DNA of 64,000 bases from Incurvaria masculella (lineage: Eukaryota > Arthropoda > Insecta > Lepidoptera > Incurvariidae), in assembly GCA_946894095.1 (NCBI GenBank), contig OX335651.1, positions 3,060,501-3,124,500 on the forward strand, written 5' to 3'. Made by a program: the position numbers and the translations under genes. Below the pieces are notes generated by a model that saw only the letters and a program-made list of their open reading frames with translations, made no database searches and was not told the origin of the DNA. The stretch's first letter is position 1. Each line of letters begins with the position of its first letter. Positions 41,346-53,048 of the stretch are shown here, one piece after another.

Positions 41346-42059
41346 GGAAAATCTCATATCACGCCGTAGGAAGATAGACCGCCATGCGGTAAGAATACAG
41401 CATACTCATTTTGCTTCTTCAACAGGCATACGCCGCTTCATTTATGTTTTCGCTTACGTGTGCTACGAATTTAATCTTTACGAAGCGGCATGCCATATGC
41501 CTCAGAAAAAAAATAGGAAGGAGGTTAGTTACCAGGTTCTAAGATACTAAAGCCGGACTTGGCGCTATATTAGGCCAAACATTTTGCACTAAAAGCCGGA
41601 CATATTTTTTTAGTGCCCTATAGTATTAAAGCCAGTTATATAGTTTTAAAGCCAGAGACGTTTTAATTGCGAAAGCAGCGGCGGCAACGCCGGTGACATT
41701 TAATTTTGGTCTCCTAAAAAGAAGAAGAATTTTGAGCTCGCGGCCGTCTTGCACATTTGCACATTTTCCATGCAGTGGAGACCCCGGTAAGGCGCAATTG
41801 ACATTTTCCTTCCCTTTTTCTTCAATGTTCTCAATATACATTTCAACGTCTTCGGCACCGAAATTTTCTTTTAGCATACAATTATCTCTCATATGACTGT
41901 TTCGTGTCTTTGCTTTTTTCATTAAAACCATTTTAATTTGTATTTACCTTATTCAGAAAGTTTTTACGACTGAAAAAGCTTCCATCACAACAATACAATA
42001 GTTAAATTTGTAGCAATAGCCGATTGGATTGCTAAATACATACTCTGAAAAGAAAAACA

Positions 42060-43470
42060 AGATTAAGTAAATATACTTTTTCGTACTAAGCAGGTACGTC
42101 GCTTATTCCAAGGAATATGATATGAATGTAACTGTGACATCTTAAACACTGTGTTAGTAGGAGGCATTTATTACGGGAGGAGGGACAGTAGGAGAATTTT
42201 AAATACAGCCGGTGGCGATATTGTTAGATGCAACACCCGCGAATGGTATGTTTTGCTGGTTCGGGTCCAGCATTGCAGTATATTCGTAAAGTATGTAGTT
42301 CTTTTTACTAGGTTCTTTCTTCAATTAATGTGTCATTGCTTCACGGTCGATTATACATACATACATGTCACATTCCTTAAAAACTAGATTTTACTAATCC
42401 TCTCAGTAGTTTGAGTTTTGATTATTTTTATTTCATTTTCACTTCATTTATTGAAACTTTTTGGTAGTCAAACTACACCAAGTTACGTCACAAAGATCCG
42501 CGGATTCGATCAACCCAGTAAAGAAGAACCCGCAAAGAAACTTCACGGGTTTATTTCGTGTTGGCTGCCAACCATCTTCCACCTATCGTAAGGGGCAGGT
42601 AAGCGATGCTCATCCATTTCCCTATCACATGCTAGGTGGCCTTGCTCCCCGAAACAAACATCTTCACGGCTGTCTCAACGTTGCACAAGTCAACCTCAAC
42701 TATCAATCAACGTAGATAAACTCCGCTGGGACTTATCACTACTGGAATAACTCAGATAACAAAACCGCGGTCACACCATCCAGCATCACGACCTGTCCGC
42801 GTGAGATTCCATTAACTCTTCGAATTTATTTCACTATTTGGATTGAATGTGACACGTATGTATGTATAATCGACCGTAAAACAAGGACACATTAATCAAT
42901 GAAGGATCCCTGTAAAAAGAACTTCTTCTTCTTCAGCCTTTTGTTGTCTACTGCTGGGCGTAAGCCTCCCCTAGACTTCGCCAAGTTGTGTGGTCTTCTG
43001 ATTTTCTTCGCCAGTTGTGACCTGCTATCTGACGTATATCGTCTGTCCAACGTGCTGGCGGTTTGCCGTCGCTTCTTTTTCCTGTGTAGGTTCTTCACAT
43101 CAAGCATTTCAGTGCTCCATCTGTGTGTTCAAAAAGAACTACTTTACGAATATACTGCAAGGCTGGACCCGAACCAGCAAAACATACCATTCGCGGGTAT
43201 TGCGTCTAAACAATTTCGCCACCTGCTGTATACCCCTAATTTGGAATTATCCTACAGTCCCTCTTCCCGTAGTCAATGCCTCCTACTAACGCAGTTTTTA
43301 ACCTATATACATTAATTTAACGCTATACCTGCGTTACGGACCTGACTGCAAAGATTGAACATTCAAGTATTTGCTTCACAGTCGATTATACATACATGCA
43401 TGTCATATTCCTTGGAATAAGCGACGTAGATGATTAGTAAGAAAAAGTATATTTACTTGGCATAGCCATT
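42060..43470. mobile_element. Foldback element with inverted arms of ~300 bp
   Basis: Left-arm stretches aagtaaatatactttttc, ccaaggaatatgatatgaat and gcgaatggtatgttttgctg reappear inverted at 43465-43130. The arms include a tRNA-like stretch (gctggttcgggtccagca). The interior holds the widespread insect repeat cagccttttgttgtctactg. No transposase was found. Confidence 0.75.
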
Positions 43471-43554
43471 GTTTTTTCACTGCTAAGATTAGTTTTATTT
43501 TTATGTAAAGACTAGTTGAGGTTGGGTCAATGTCCTTATCGATAGATCTTGGGC

Positions 43555-44290
43555 TATATTGGTTGACATGGTTGACATGAGAAGGACGGATGGCAGGTGG
43601 AGCAAAGCGGCGACGGAGTGGATACCATTGGATGGAGGAAGAACAGTAGGACGTCCACTGATGCGGTGGAGCGATGAGCTACGCGCAGGCTGCCCGCTGT
43701 GGTGGCGTACAGCGCAGGCACGTCACCAGTGGGGTCATACAGTTAACACTATCAAAAGGGGTAAAGTGCTATTAAACAGTGAAACAGTGAGAAGTGCAAA
43801 GTAAATAAGAAGAAAGTAAATATAACTTAATTGTACGAAAAAATAAAAATAAAAACTATAAAAAAAACCAGAAAAAAAACTAAAAAAAAATGTGGAAAAA
43901 AAAATTAAATAAGATTGAAAAAAAAAGGAAAAATTACGAAAAAAAATGAAAAAAGATTGAAAAGAAATTTAAAAAAGATTAAGAAAAAAATACATTTTAA
44001 ACATAATTATGATTAGTTAAGTGGTAAGAAAAAAAAAGGTTAATGTAATGTTTAATTAAACATATTTATATTTTAGATTGGAGAATGTGCAACCTATGTT
44101 AATGTTTTTAATATTAATTCATACTCTCCCAGATGTGGTTGGTCGCCAGGGGAGATTTCTTGAAATGACCAAACCTCGAGACCTAGGATAAGGTCAAGAG
44201 AGGCCATAGCCCTGCAGTGAGTAAGGTCAGAAATGTATAATAATGTTAAACTTGATTAGTGTATAAGGCTATATATAATATAATATAAAA
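43555..44290 (+). mobile_element. RTE-type LINE 3' end with A-rich tail region
   Basis: Encodes DMRRTDGRWSKAATEWIPLD, then GRTVGRPLMRWSDEL and a Trp/Arg-rich end, the C-terminal region of RTE-clade ORF2. An A-rich tract (43830-44040) and an untranslated stretch follow. The 5' part is missing, so this is a dead 5'-truncated copy. Confidence 0.75.
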
Positions 44291-44369
44291 TATATTGGTT
44301 GTCAATATCCTACAGGCTAAAATCGTTTCGATATGGCAGGATTGAATAACAAACATTCAAGCATTCCCA

Positions 44370-44662
44370 TTTAACAAATGCGAGCTGTTCCATGATTCGG
44401 ACCCCATGTTAAACTGTAGGTCCCCTTCCCCTACTAGGTGGTAGGGTTAAGGCGCCCAGGTTGGTACCACCGCATTGAATGAAACTATGGCTAAGGCGGC
44501 AATGAAAACTTGTCCGTGTTTTCCATCCAGTTCAATGTAGCCGTGCTCATACAGGGAAGGTCCTGGCATGGCACCTAATTCCTTTGGGAATGTGGTGTTT
44601 TAGGCTAATATCATAACGGTAGTAATGTGGTATTAGCCATTGATGTCAGGTTGCATAAAAAA
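44370..44662 (+). mobile_element. SINE, sense
   Basis: gcgagctgttccatgattcg, ctactaggtggtagggttaa, ccatccagttcaatgtagcc, tattagccattgatg and a final A-run at 44658. The head is only partly retained. Confidence 0.75.
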
Positions 44663-45837
44663 AACACGCAACACTTAATCATCAAATACATATTAAGCCG
44701 TTTAAAGATTCGGTGCTTTCGCGTTGTCAGTTGGCAAGTCTGAGTACATATCCAACATCTAACAATACTATCAAACAAGTATTTTGAAAAGATGTAAATC
44801 CCGGATCAATCAGTGAACAGTTGCGTTACAACCAATTGCAATGTTTGCTACAAAGTATGATTTGGCTTGCTGGTTTCTTACTTTCAAGGCTTGAATGTTT
44901 AAATACCTAAATATAGTAACCCGCTGCGTTGCGCCCCCGTCTCGATATATTCCACTAGCTAATAGGATTCGATCAATAATGTTGTGTGGCTTCATCATGG
45001 ATATAGTAGCTGCTGAACCGACTTATAATCCGTCCGAACTACCTTTCCCCCAGTTAACACGCTGTCTGAGGGGTTGGTAATACCACAGTAGATGTATAGC
45101 TGTGCGACCGGGGCCACAGCAGTAGGCAGTAGCTCAATTCAGGCGATTTTTGAGTTAAAAACTTTACATCCATCCAGTGTCGGGTGTTGTCACTTAAATA
45201 TTGAAGCTGATTCTGTTATTTTTGAAAACATGATTTCGAAGGACCATTCGCGACAGTTCAGCACCGTGAAACTAATTTAGTCCATGCAAGCGAAATGTGC
45301 CTGTACAGGTGCACTTAATCGGGATTTGTATGGAGTTGACCTACTGGATGTAATCCTATATGTATTCTGTGGTAATACTTACAATTTACTCGAACCCGAC
45401 CTAGGTATGGTGGTTGGCGCTCATTTTAGAACTTAAATAAAAAAGCCTTCTTTAAACAATTTTATTTTTGAAATAGTGTACATTTTGGGCAGCTGTATTT
45501 TCCTGCTTGAAAGGACACCGAAGCGTTAGATATATCACATCATCACCGTGTTTCATGTGTTAAATGGCCGCATACGCCAAAATTAAAATAAATCCCCTTT
45601 GAGTCTCACAAAACAATATATTGGCAACCTAAAGGGAGATTAATGATTTAAATAATAATTAATCAATAATGTCCTTTAGTTAGTTATGCTTTATGGTAAA
45701 GCAAAAACATCGTGAGGGAACCCATCACTCCGATGTGGTTGGTTTCCTCGCAAAAGCTCGATGTCACAGGAATGGGATCGCTACTCGTTCTGTGTGCCTA
45801 AAAACTTAATTGGGCAAAATACTAACGATTGTATAAA
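44663..45837. other. No gene recognised
   Basis: AT-rich with short frames only; nothing supported. Confidence 0.5.
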
Positions 45838-46088
45838 ATAATGCTAGGATGGGACTTTAGGGCCAAATTCGAAACTATAAGAAATAGCGAAAACTGTATT
45901 ATTAGATTTTTGGAAAAATCTTTTTCCTAGCGGAGAATGGAACTCGTTGATTTTGAGAAAAATAAAGCCTGTATTATTGCACCAGTCACACATGTCGCTT
46001 ATAAGAAAGAAATCCTGTGAAGTAAACGGCAAACTAAATAAAAATGTTGATTTTTAATAAACTGATTCAAATTTTCAAGTATTCATAC
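45838..46088. repeat. Second copy of the repeat at 33541-34140
   Basis: Uninterrupted copy that ends at the gypsy insertion point. It shares tgtattattgcaccagtca and gttgatttttaataaactga with the first copy. Confidence 0.7.
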
Positions 46089-46259
46089 TGTTACGAGCGC
46101 GCCCCGCTGCGAAGACATAGCGCTGATACACTACCAAAGTGCGCCAAATGGTTCCTTTGAATCTCAGTAGATGGCGCTACTTGTCTTATTGCATTGCGCA
46201 GGCTATCGCATCACTGTCGTCCCATATAAAGTGACACCTCGTCCAGCTGACTTCAGAAA
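46089..46259 (+). repeat. Gypsy 5' LTR, 171 of 532 bp
   Basis: Matches the first 171 bases of the 3' LTR (one difference: gtgacAcc against gtgacGcc), then passes directly into gag repeat sequence. The TATA-like catataaag is kept. The rest of the LTR, the primer-binding site, the leader and the gag start are missing. Confidence 0.93.
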
Positions 46260-46590
46260 GCCGTCAAGAAGAACAGGCCCGCCGTCAAGAGGAGCAGATG
46301 CAAGAACAGGCCCGCCGTCAAGAGGAGCAGATGGAAGAACAGGCCCGCCGTCAAGAAGAACAGGCCCGCCGTCAAGAAGAGCAGTTGCAAGAACAGGCCC
46401 GCCGTCAGGAAGAACAGGCCCGCCGTCAAGAAGAACAGGCCCGCCGTCAAGAAGAGCAGTTGCAAGAACAGGCCCGCCATCAGGAAGATCAGGCCCGCCG
46501 TCAAGAGGAGCAAGCCCGTCGGCAAGAGGAGCAGGCCCGCCGTCAAGAGGAGCAGGCGCAGGAACAAGCTCGCCGTCAGGAGGAGCAGCA
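46260..46590 (+). repeat. 21-bp minisatellite encoding the gag coiled coil
   Basis: Imperfect repeats of the type aacaggcccgccgtcaagaa, each giving seven residues (QARRQEE). They begin exactly at the 5' LTR breakpoint. The reverse strand shows a Leu-rich shadow frame of no meaning. Confidence 0.93.
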
Positions 46591-48601
46591 GCAAGAACTG
46601 ATGTGGGCCGTTAGGGAATCCAATGCCAAAATAAAGGAGAAGCTTGATGAGGTCAACTCTAAGATCGAAGAGCAAGACCAAACTCTCGGGCGCCATGAAG
46701 AGCGACTGAACGGGCTTGAGTCAAAGATATCCGAAGAAATGGAGAAAATCAAGACCTGTGGAGTAACTGTATCTTCATCTGCAACAGCAGGAGCAAGATT
46801 TAAGGCTCCTCCTTTCGATGGTTTGACATCCTGGGCCGCTTACAAACTTCAGTTTGAATCAGTGGTTATTGCAAATGGATGGAATGAGAACCAAGCACGA
46901 ACTGCTTTGACCTTAGGACTTCGGGACAAGGCACTCCATGTTCTAGAGGCTTTAGGTCCCCAAATCACCTATGACGGACTTTTAGAAGCACTGGAGTCAA
47001 GGTTTGGCGACAAGCATTTGAAACACGTCTACCGAGCTCAACTTCGTGATCGAGTACAACGAGCAAGTGAAGGACTTCAACAGTGGGCACTGGAAATCGA
47101 AAAACTTGTCCGAAAGGCCCATCAATCATCATCGAATTCTTCGTTGGAAGATTACTTGGTGCAGGCTTTCGTGGATGGCATCAGGGACGTCGAAGTACGA
47201 GCTGCTGTACGATTGAGTCACCACACAACGGTGAAGGACGCTCTTGCCCACGCGTTGGAGGTCGAAGCGGTTCGATCAGATCCCCGAGCGCATCGAGTAA
47301 GAGAAGTGATGTCGTCGGAAACCAGAGCACCTGTAAGACGTAAATTTACTCCCCGGTGCTACAAGTGTAATGAACTGGGGCACCTTCGACCCAATTGCCC
47401 CAAAAATGAAACCGAAAGGCCTGATGCTGCAAATGAAGAAGAAAAGGCCAGAACCGGGGGGCGGATGCTGGCTGGTAAAATAGAAGCCCCAAAAGTCACA
47501 ATTTCGCAGGCATGTACTGGAAACAGCCTGCTCGTTGAAGGCCAAGTAAACGGGATATATTGCAACTTGACCTTGGATACTGGAGCATCCCGTACAATCG
47601 TTAAGTCAAAAACCTTTGGCCGCGTCATATGGAATCGTCGCCAGTATTTTAATGGTTGCAGGCTTCAGACAGCTACCGGCCAGCACATACCCGTTTATGG
47701 AGAGATAGAAGTTACGATTAAAATTGGATGTAAGACTTATCGTCATACCGCCGTTTTAGCAGATATCATCGATGATTGCATTCTAGGTTTGGACTTTATG
47801 AGAACTAACAACTGTAAAATCGATGTGGCAAATGGCGTGCTAATATGTGGCAAAGAAGAAGTTTCCTGGCTACGCAAATGTGATGAAATTTCCTCAGATA
47901 AATTGGACACAGGGAGATCTAAAGTCGCCACTCTTTTGGAAGAAAGCAGACGGGACCTGACTGTTGATGATTTCAAGAAAGCAACAAATCTACTTATGCG
48001 ATATTCAGACATTTTCTCTTCGCACGACGGAGACATTGGGAGAACAAGCATGGTTAAGCACCGCATCGACACAGGAGATGCTCTTCCAATACGTCAGAGG
48101 CCACGCCGCGTTCCCATAGCTAAAGAAGAAGAAGTTCAGAGAATGATAGCAGACATGCAGAAAAATAATGTTATAGAGACTTCATCAAGTCCATGGTGTT
48201 CACCCGTAGTTCTGGTAAAGAAGAAAGATGGCAGCACCAGATTTTGTGTGGACTATCGTCGTTTAAATGATGTAACGAAAAAGGACAGCTATCCGATTCC
48301 TAGAATTGATGACACGCTGGATACATTGAGTGGTATGAAGTGGTTCACAACCCTGGACCTGAAGAGCGGCTACTGGCAGGTGGAAATCGACAACAAAGAC
48401 AAAGAGAAGACAGCGTTTACCACAGGGCATGGCCTGTGGCAATTCAAAGTGATGCCGTTTGGACTTTGTAATGCTCCCGCAACCTTCGAGAGGCTTATGG
48501 AACGAGTACTTTTTGGGCTGATCGGGGAAGCTTGTCTGGTGTACTTGGACGATATAATCATATTAGGGCGGACATTTGACGAGCACATCAAGAATTTGTA
48601 G
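46298..48601 (+). CDS. Gypsy gag-protease-reverse transcriptase frame (ends in TAG)
   Basis: 767 codons. In order: a Q/E/R-rich coiled coil of ARRQEEQ-type repeats (residues 1-100); a capsid-like region (about 170-340); a zinc knuckle CYKCNELGHLRPNC (about 353); protease motif DTGAS (about 427); reverse transcriptase with RFCVDYRRLNDV, DLKSGYWQVE and catalytic YLDD (about 748). The frame is open upstream of this ATG back to the LTR junction, so the true N-terminus is lost. The TAG at 48599-48601 falls inside the reverse transcriptase, and the same frame resumes immediately. Confidence 0.93.
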   Translation: MQEQARRQEEQMEEQARRQEEQARRQEEQLQEQARRQEEQARRQEEQARRQEEQLQEQARHQEDQARRQEEQARRQEEQARRQEEQAQEQARRQEEQQQELMWAVRESNAKIKEKLDEVNSKIEEQDQTLGRHEERLNGLESKISEEMEKIKTCGVTVSSSATAGARFKAPPFDGLTSWAAYKLQFESVVIANGWNENQARTALTLGLRDKALHVLEALGPQITYDGLLEALESRFGDKHLKHVYRAQLRDRVQRASEGLQQWALEIEKLVRKAHQSSSNSSLEDYLVQAFVDGIRDVEVRAAVRLSHHTTVKDALAHALEVEAVRSDPRAHRVREVMSSETRAPVRRKFTPRCYKCNELGHLRPNCPKNETERPDAANEEEKARTGGRMLAGKIEAPKVTISQACTGNSLLVEGQVNGIYCNLTLDTGASRTIVKSKTFGRVIWNRRQYFNGCRLQTATGQHIPVYGEIEVTIKIGCKTYRHTAVLADIIDDCILGLDFMRTNNCKIDVANGVLICGKEEVSWLRKCDEISSDKLDTGRSKVATLLEESRRDLTVDDFKKATNLLMRYSDIFSSHDGDIGRTSMVKHRIDTGDALPIRQRPRRVPIAKEEEVQRMIADMQKNNVIETSSSPWCSPVVLVKKKDGSTRFCVDYRRLNDVTKKDSYPIPRIDDTLDTLSGMKWFTTLDLKSGYWQVEIDNKDKEKTAFTTGHGLWQFKVMPFGLCNAPATFERLMERVLFGLIGEACLVYLDDIIILGRTFDEHIKNL

Positions 48602-48607
48602 AACGTT

Positions 48608-50749
48608 TTGAGCAAGATTCGCCAAGCTAACCTTAAACTAAGTGGCAAGAAGTGTTCTTTCTTCAAGCGTCAGGTTAGCTATTTGGGTCACGTTATCTCC
48701 GGAAATGGCATCCAAACTGACCCAAAGAAGATCGAAGCCGTACAGGAGTGGCCAATTCCAAAGGATAAGACTGAAGTTCGTGCCTTTTTAGGACTGTGCT
48801 CATATTACCGCCGTTTCGTCCGAAACTTCTCCGAGATTGCTAAGCCTCTGCATCGACTTACAGAAGATAAGCGTCAATTTAATTGGGACGAGGACTGCGC
48901 AAATTCGTTTCAAGAACTTAAGCAACATCTCTGTAACACTCCTATCTTGGGCTACCCCGAAGCCGACAAACAGTTCATAGTCGACACAGACGCAAGTAAT
49001 ACCGGAATCGGCGGTGTACTCTCACAACGTCATGGGGACAAGGAGATCGTTATTGGTTATTTCAGCAAATCCCTTTCAAAACCAGAACGGAACTATTGTG
49101 TGACAAGACGAGAACTTCTAGCAGTAGTGAAGACTTTGCAGCATTTCAACAAGTATCTTCTCGGCCGAAGATTCCGCTTGAGGACTGACCACGCTGCTTT
49201 GAAATGGCTGCTTCAGTTTAAGAATCCAGAAGGGCAGGTTGCACGTTGGCTGGAACAGCTCCAAGAGTATCAGTTTGATACAGAGCATCGGAGTGGTAAA
49301 ACCCATGGAAATGCTGACGCTTTGTCTCGTCGACCCTGCCCAGAAGAGTGTAAGCACTGCATCAGGGAGGAGATAAAGGAGACCGTTCATTTAAAGGCCA
49401 TCCGAACGGATAACATCAGCGAAGAATGGAGCAATGAAAACATGAAGCTAGCCCAGGAGGGGGACGATGATCTGATGCCCATTATTCACTGGAAGAGAGC
49501 AGGAGAGACAAAGCCAGAATGGAGAGATATTTCTGCAATGAGCACAGCGACTAAAAGTTACTGGGCGCAGTGGTCGAGCCTGGTACTTCATGACGGAATA
49601 TTGTACAGAAAATGGGAAACACCTAACGGAAAGGATACTTCTCTGCAATTAGTCATCCCCAGATCTAAGATTAAAGAAGTTCTTCAATGCCTGCACGATG
49701 GAACTTCAGGTGGACATTTGGGAATAAAGAGAACTCTCCTGAAGATACGACAACGGTTCTACTGGATAAATTGTCGCGATGATGTAGAAGATTGGTGCCG
49801 TAAATGCACGATCTGTAGCGCTGTTAAAGGGCCTCATACACGGAGCAAGGGAACTTTAAAATTGTACAATGTTGGAGCTCCGTGGGAGAGAATTGCTCTT
49901 GATGTGGCTGGCCCTTTTCCTCCGACAAATGACGGCAACCGTTACTTTATGGTTGTAATGGATTATTTCACTAAGTGGCCTGAGGTATTTGCCATACCAA
50001 ACCAAGAGGCGATCACGGTTGCACAGAAATTGGTCCACGAAGTTTTCTGTCGCTATGGAGTACCTCTCGAGATACACACTGATCAAGGCAGAAACTTCGA
50101 ATCCCGAGTGTTTCAGGAGACATGTCGAATAATGGGAATCCATAAGACCAGGACAACCCCATACCACCCACAGTCAGATGGCATGGTGGAACGATTTAAT
50201 CAGACATTGGAAAGACACTTGGCCAAATTGGTAGAAGACCATCAAAAGGATTGGGACCAGTATATTCCGCTGTTTCTGCTGTCCTACCGAACCGCTGTGC
50301 ATGAAAGCGTAGATGAAACTCCAGCCTACATAAATTTTGGACACGAACTCAGACTACCAGCTGACCTTCTGACAGGAATTCCACCAGAGGCATCCCATTG
50401 TGTAACAGAGTATGTGTCAGATCTACGAGGAAAAATGGACACTGTTTATAAACGTGTCAGAGAGGCTGGTCTACGAGCAAGCGAGCGGATGAAAACACGT
50501 TACGACCGCAAAGCTAATGGAAATGTATTTGAAGAAGGATCTTTAGTTTGGCTACATAATCCATTACGAAAAAAAGGAAAAAGTCCCAAACTGCAACCAA
50601 AATGGGAAGGCCCATATAGAGTGGTGACTAAAATCAATGACGTGACATATCGTATCCGCCGGAATGATAGATGTCGGGAAAAGATTGTGCACGTAGATCG
50701 TCTGGCCCGATACCACGGAGACAATTATGCTCGAGACGAGCATAACTAA
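48608..50749 (+). CDS. Gypsy pol remainder: RT thumb, RNase H, integrase
   Basis: 713 codons, in frame with the preceding section and separated only by the TAG. It has the RT connection (FLGLCSYYRRFV), RNase H (VDTDASNTGIGGVLS, near residue 123, and TDHAALKWLL), the integrase HHCC finger (HDGTSGGHLG ... CRKCTIC, about 363-403), the DD35E core (ALDVAGPFP, TDQGRNF, MVERFN) and a C-terminal GPY/F module (PKWEGPYRVV, about 666). No chromodomain was recognised. Confidence 0.94.
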   Translation: MSKIRQANLKLSGKKCSFFKRQVSYLGHVISGNGIQTDPKKIEAVQEWPIPKDKTEVRAFLGLCSYYRRFVRNFSEIAKPLHRLTEDKRQFNWDEDCANSFQELKQHLCNTPILGYPEADKQFIVDTDASNTGIGGVLSQRHGDKEIVIGYFSKSLSKPERNYCVTRRELLAVVKTLQHFNKYLLGRRFRLRTDHAALKWLLQFKNPEGQVARWLEQLQEYQFDTEHRSGKTHGNADALSRRPCPEECKHCIREEIKETVHLKAIRTDNISEEWSNENMKLAQEGDDDLMPIIHWKRAGETKPEWRDISAMSTATKSYWAQWSSLVLHDGILYRKWETPNGKDTSLQLVIPRSKIKEVLQCLHDGTSGGHLGIKRTLLKIRQRFYWINCRDDVEDWCRKCTICSAVKGPHTRSKGTLKLYNVGAPWERIALDVAGPFPPTNDGNRYFMVVMDYFTKWPEVFAIPNQEAITVAQKLVHEVFCRYGVPLEIHTDQGRNFESRVFQETCRIMGIHKTRTTPYHPQSDGMVERFNQTLERHLAKLVEDHQKDWDQYIPLFLLSYRTAVHESVDETPAYINFGHELRLPADLLTGIPPEASHCVTEYVSDLRGKMDTVYKRVREAGLRASERMKTRYDRKANGNVFEEGSLVWLHNPLRKKGKSPKLQPKWEGPYRVVTKINDVTYRIRRNDRCREKIVHVDRLARYHGDNYARDEHN

Positions 50750-50760
50750 GGAGGAGGCAG

Positions 50761-51292
50761 TGTTACGAGCGCGCCCCGCTGCGAAGACATAGCGCTGATA
50801 CACTACCAAAGTGCGCCAAATGGTTCCTTTGAATCTCAGTAGATGGCGCTACTTGTCTTATTGCATTGCGCAGGCTATCGCATCACTGTCGTCCCATATA
50901 AAGTGACGCCTCGTCCAGCTGACTTCAGAAACAAATCTCGGACATTCTAGTAATGTTTCGAGGGAGATTGTTCTCGACTGCTGCCCTACATGGGCGCCTA
51001 GAAATCGGTGGAGTGTTCTGGAAAGAAGCTCCACCGATATAAAAGGCGCCCAAGGCGCTGAGGGCGGCAGTCTATTTTTGGAAGCGAAGTGAGCGACAAC
51101 AAGCGATATATAAGTGCAGTGAACTAGCTCTGAAGTGAATCAGTGAAGTGAGTGATATAGTTTGTAAATTAGTGTTTGAATTAACCTAGTGTGAAATTGT
51201 ATTTGTGAGTTTGCTTGTGAATTATTTGAAATAAAGGAAGAGTGTTGAGTATTGGTGTTTTCTTCTCTAATCTGCACCCTACCCGCGTAACA
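50761..51292 (+). repeat. Gypsy 3' LTR, 532 bp
   Basis: Runs TGTTACGAGCGCG to ACCCGCGTAACA with AATAAA near 51229. A purine tract, aaggaggaggcag (50748-50760), lies just before it and fits the polypurine tract that primes plus-strand synthesis. Confidence 0.94.
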
Positions 51293-53010
51293 ATACATTA
51301 CCCGTACTTTCACTATCGAATTGTTCGCAATGAAGCTCACACCACCTTGATTAGACGATTGTATCTTTATTGACGATTGTATCGATTGTATATTAGACAT
51401 TTATTATCACAAAATCATGTTCTTATTTCAAAATTGTATTATCACTTCGCGGTTAAACGCCATGATAAGAGAAATAAAAAATATTTTAGACAACTTCATT
51501 AGTAAAAGCACGGAGATCGACATTCTCCGTGAGTGCGTTAATAGGTGGCAAGATATGGCACCAGGGATAGTTAGTTTTGTTTTGTAGATCAATTCGTGGT
51601 GTGGCGATGTCAACATCAGAAGAAATTAAAATATTAAATATGAAGTAAACAGACATTTTGAGGCCAAAGGCGATTTATTTGAAGCACGGCTCGCACAGAT
51701 TGAATAATCCAGTAGGTACCCTGTCAGATCATTGTACAATATTGGTTACAGTCTGAGATCATTATTTTTTTAGGACCTCCAATTATGATGAACAAAATAT
51801 CAAAAATTTTTTTCAATTCTTTTCATACAAAAAATTCAAGTTCATACAAAAATTAAAGAAAACGATAATTTCGGACTTTAACCAACATCGGGCTTTAACC
51901 GTGATATATACACTGGAAAGAGAAGAAATACCTAGAATTACTCTGTGGTTGACGTTGGCATGACAGAAAGAGATCCCAAATTTGTCTCTATTTCCGGTGA
52001 CAGAGAAAACGACTATACCTAATTAACTCATTTTCATTGTTACGTATTTGTATCATGTATTTTACCTATTTTGTAACTATATACCTTGTGATAATTACTA
52101 TTATATATTAAATTGTAAATTAAAAACAAATTGTGACATGTAGACAACTCTATGAAATAAATGTACATTGAACTAGGATCGTTGGTGTTAAATTGTACAT
52201 TTTTCAAGCATAGCATGTCACGTTAGCAAAATCCGGTGCATGGAGTGAGAAGTATAAGGGTATTCTCGAGTGATCTAGGAAGGCACGGAACGAAGCCTGT
52301 TCCGAAAGGCAGCATCGCTGAAAGGTCATTGTCGAGATAGCTCGTAGTGGATGATGGATCGATCGTGATTACGCCGAGGATTACGCCTGCGTGGAGACAC
52401 GGTTGGGTAACGTGCGTGGACGTGTGACACGGAACATGCAAATTTACTCAAAACAAACGCAGGGTCCTTTCTTCGAGCAACCTTCGCGGTCAGTAAGCCA
52501 CTGTCGCGGTCCGTCCCGCTGTCATTTTATTTTTGTCATCTAGAATGTGATTATTTGTTCTAATTAAGGCGCTAGGACTAGTCAACTACTCGCACCATAC
52601 AAATGTACCTTTGAACAAATGTAATCATTTGTAGTTAAACGCCGTAGATCCTATTTTTCAATCCTCAGATAGTACTTATCGGACTGATAGTACAAATTTA
52701 CGTTGGTCAAAAGACGGAAAGTCATTACTGGATAACTATATCTTCTATCACAATTATCTGACTATAATTTTACTAATAAACGTACGGACTTACTATATCG
52801 GAGGGCTAAGCAGAAGCGTAAATAAACCCGTCGAATATCTGGCTGTATATTAGACCTTTGAAAAATCAGCCCCTATTAAGTTAAAATAGTACTCCGGACT
52901 GATAATGGATCGCAAATATTTTTGGATACCATTATTTATTTGAATAATAATAATTATAAAAAAGTAGGTTTTTAGGAAATATGGAAGTTATATGATTGTT
53001 AGATATAAGT

Positions 53011-53048
<38 letters not shown>

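Larger units (their letters stand above)
46089..51292 (+). mobile_element. Ty3/gypsy LTR retrotransposon with shortened 5' LTR
   Basis: Bounded by TGTTACG ... CGTAACA and a 4-bp target duplication ATAC (46085-46088 and 51293-51296). It encodes gag and pol in one frame in the order protease, reverse transcriptase, RNase H, integrase. No env frame was seen. The matching parts of the two LTRs differ at one base in 171, so insertion was recent. The 5' LTR is cut short and the frame carries one stop, so this copy is probably inactive. Confidence 0.96.

Noticed and set aside
41626..41931. 101-codon minus-strand frame
   Set aside because: No family resemblance. The flanks contain a repeat motif (aaagccgga) also seen at 51.9 kb, so it is probably mobile-element debris, though a small gene cannot be excluded.
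46253..46696. Minus-strand Leu-rich 147-codon frame
   Set aside because: Reverse of the gag coiled-coil minisatellite.
52223..52441. 72-codon minus-strand frame
   Set aside because: Not recognised, with no start context or neighbouring exon. Left unannotated.
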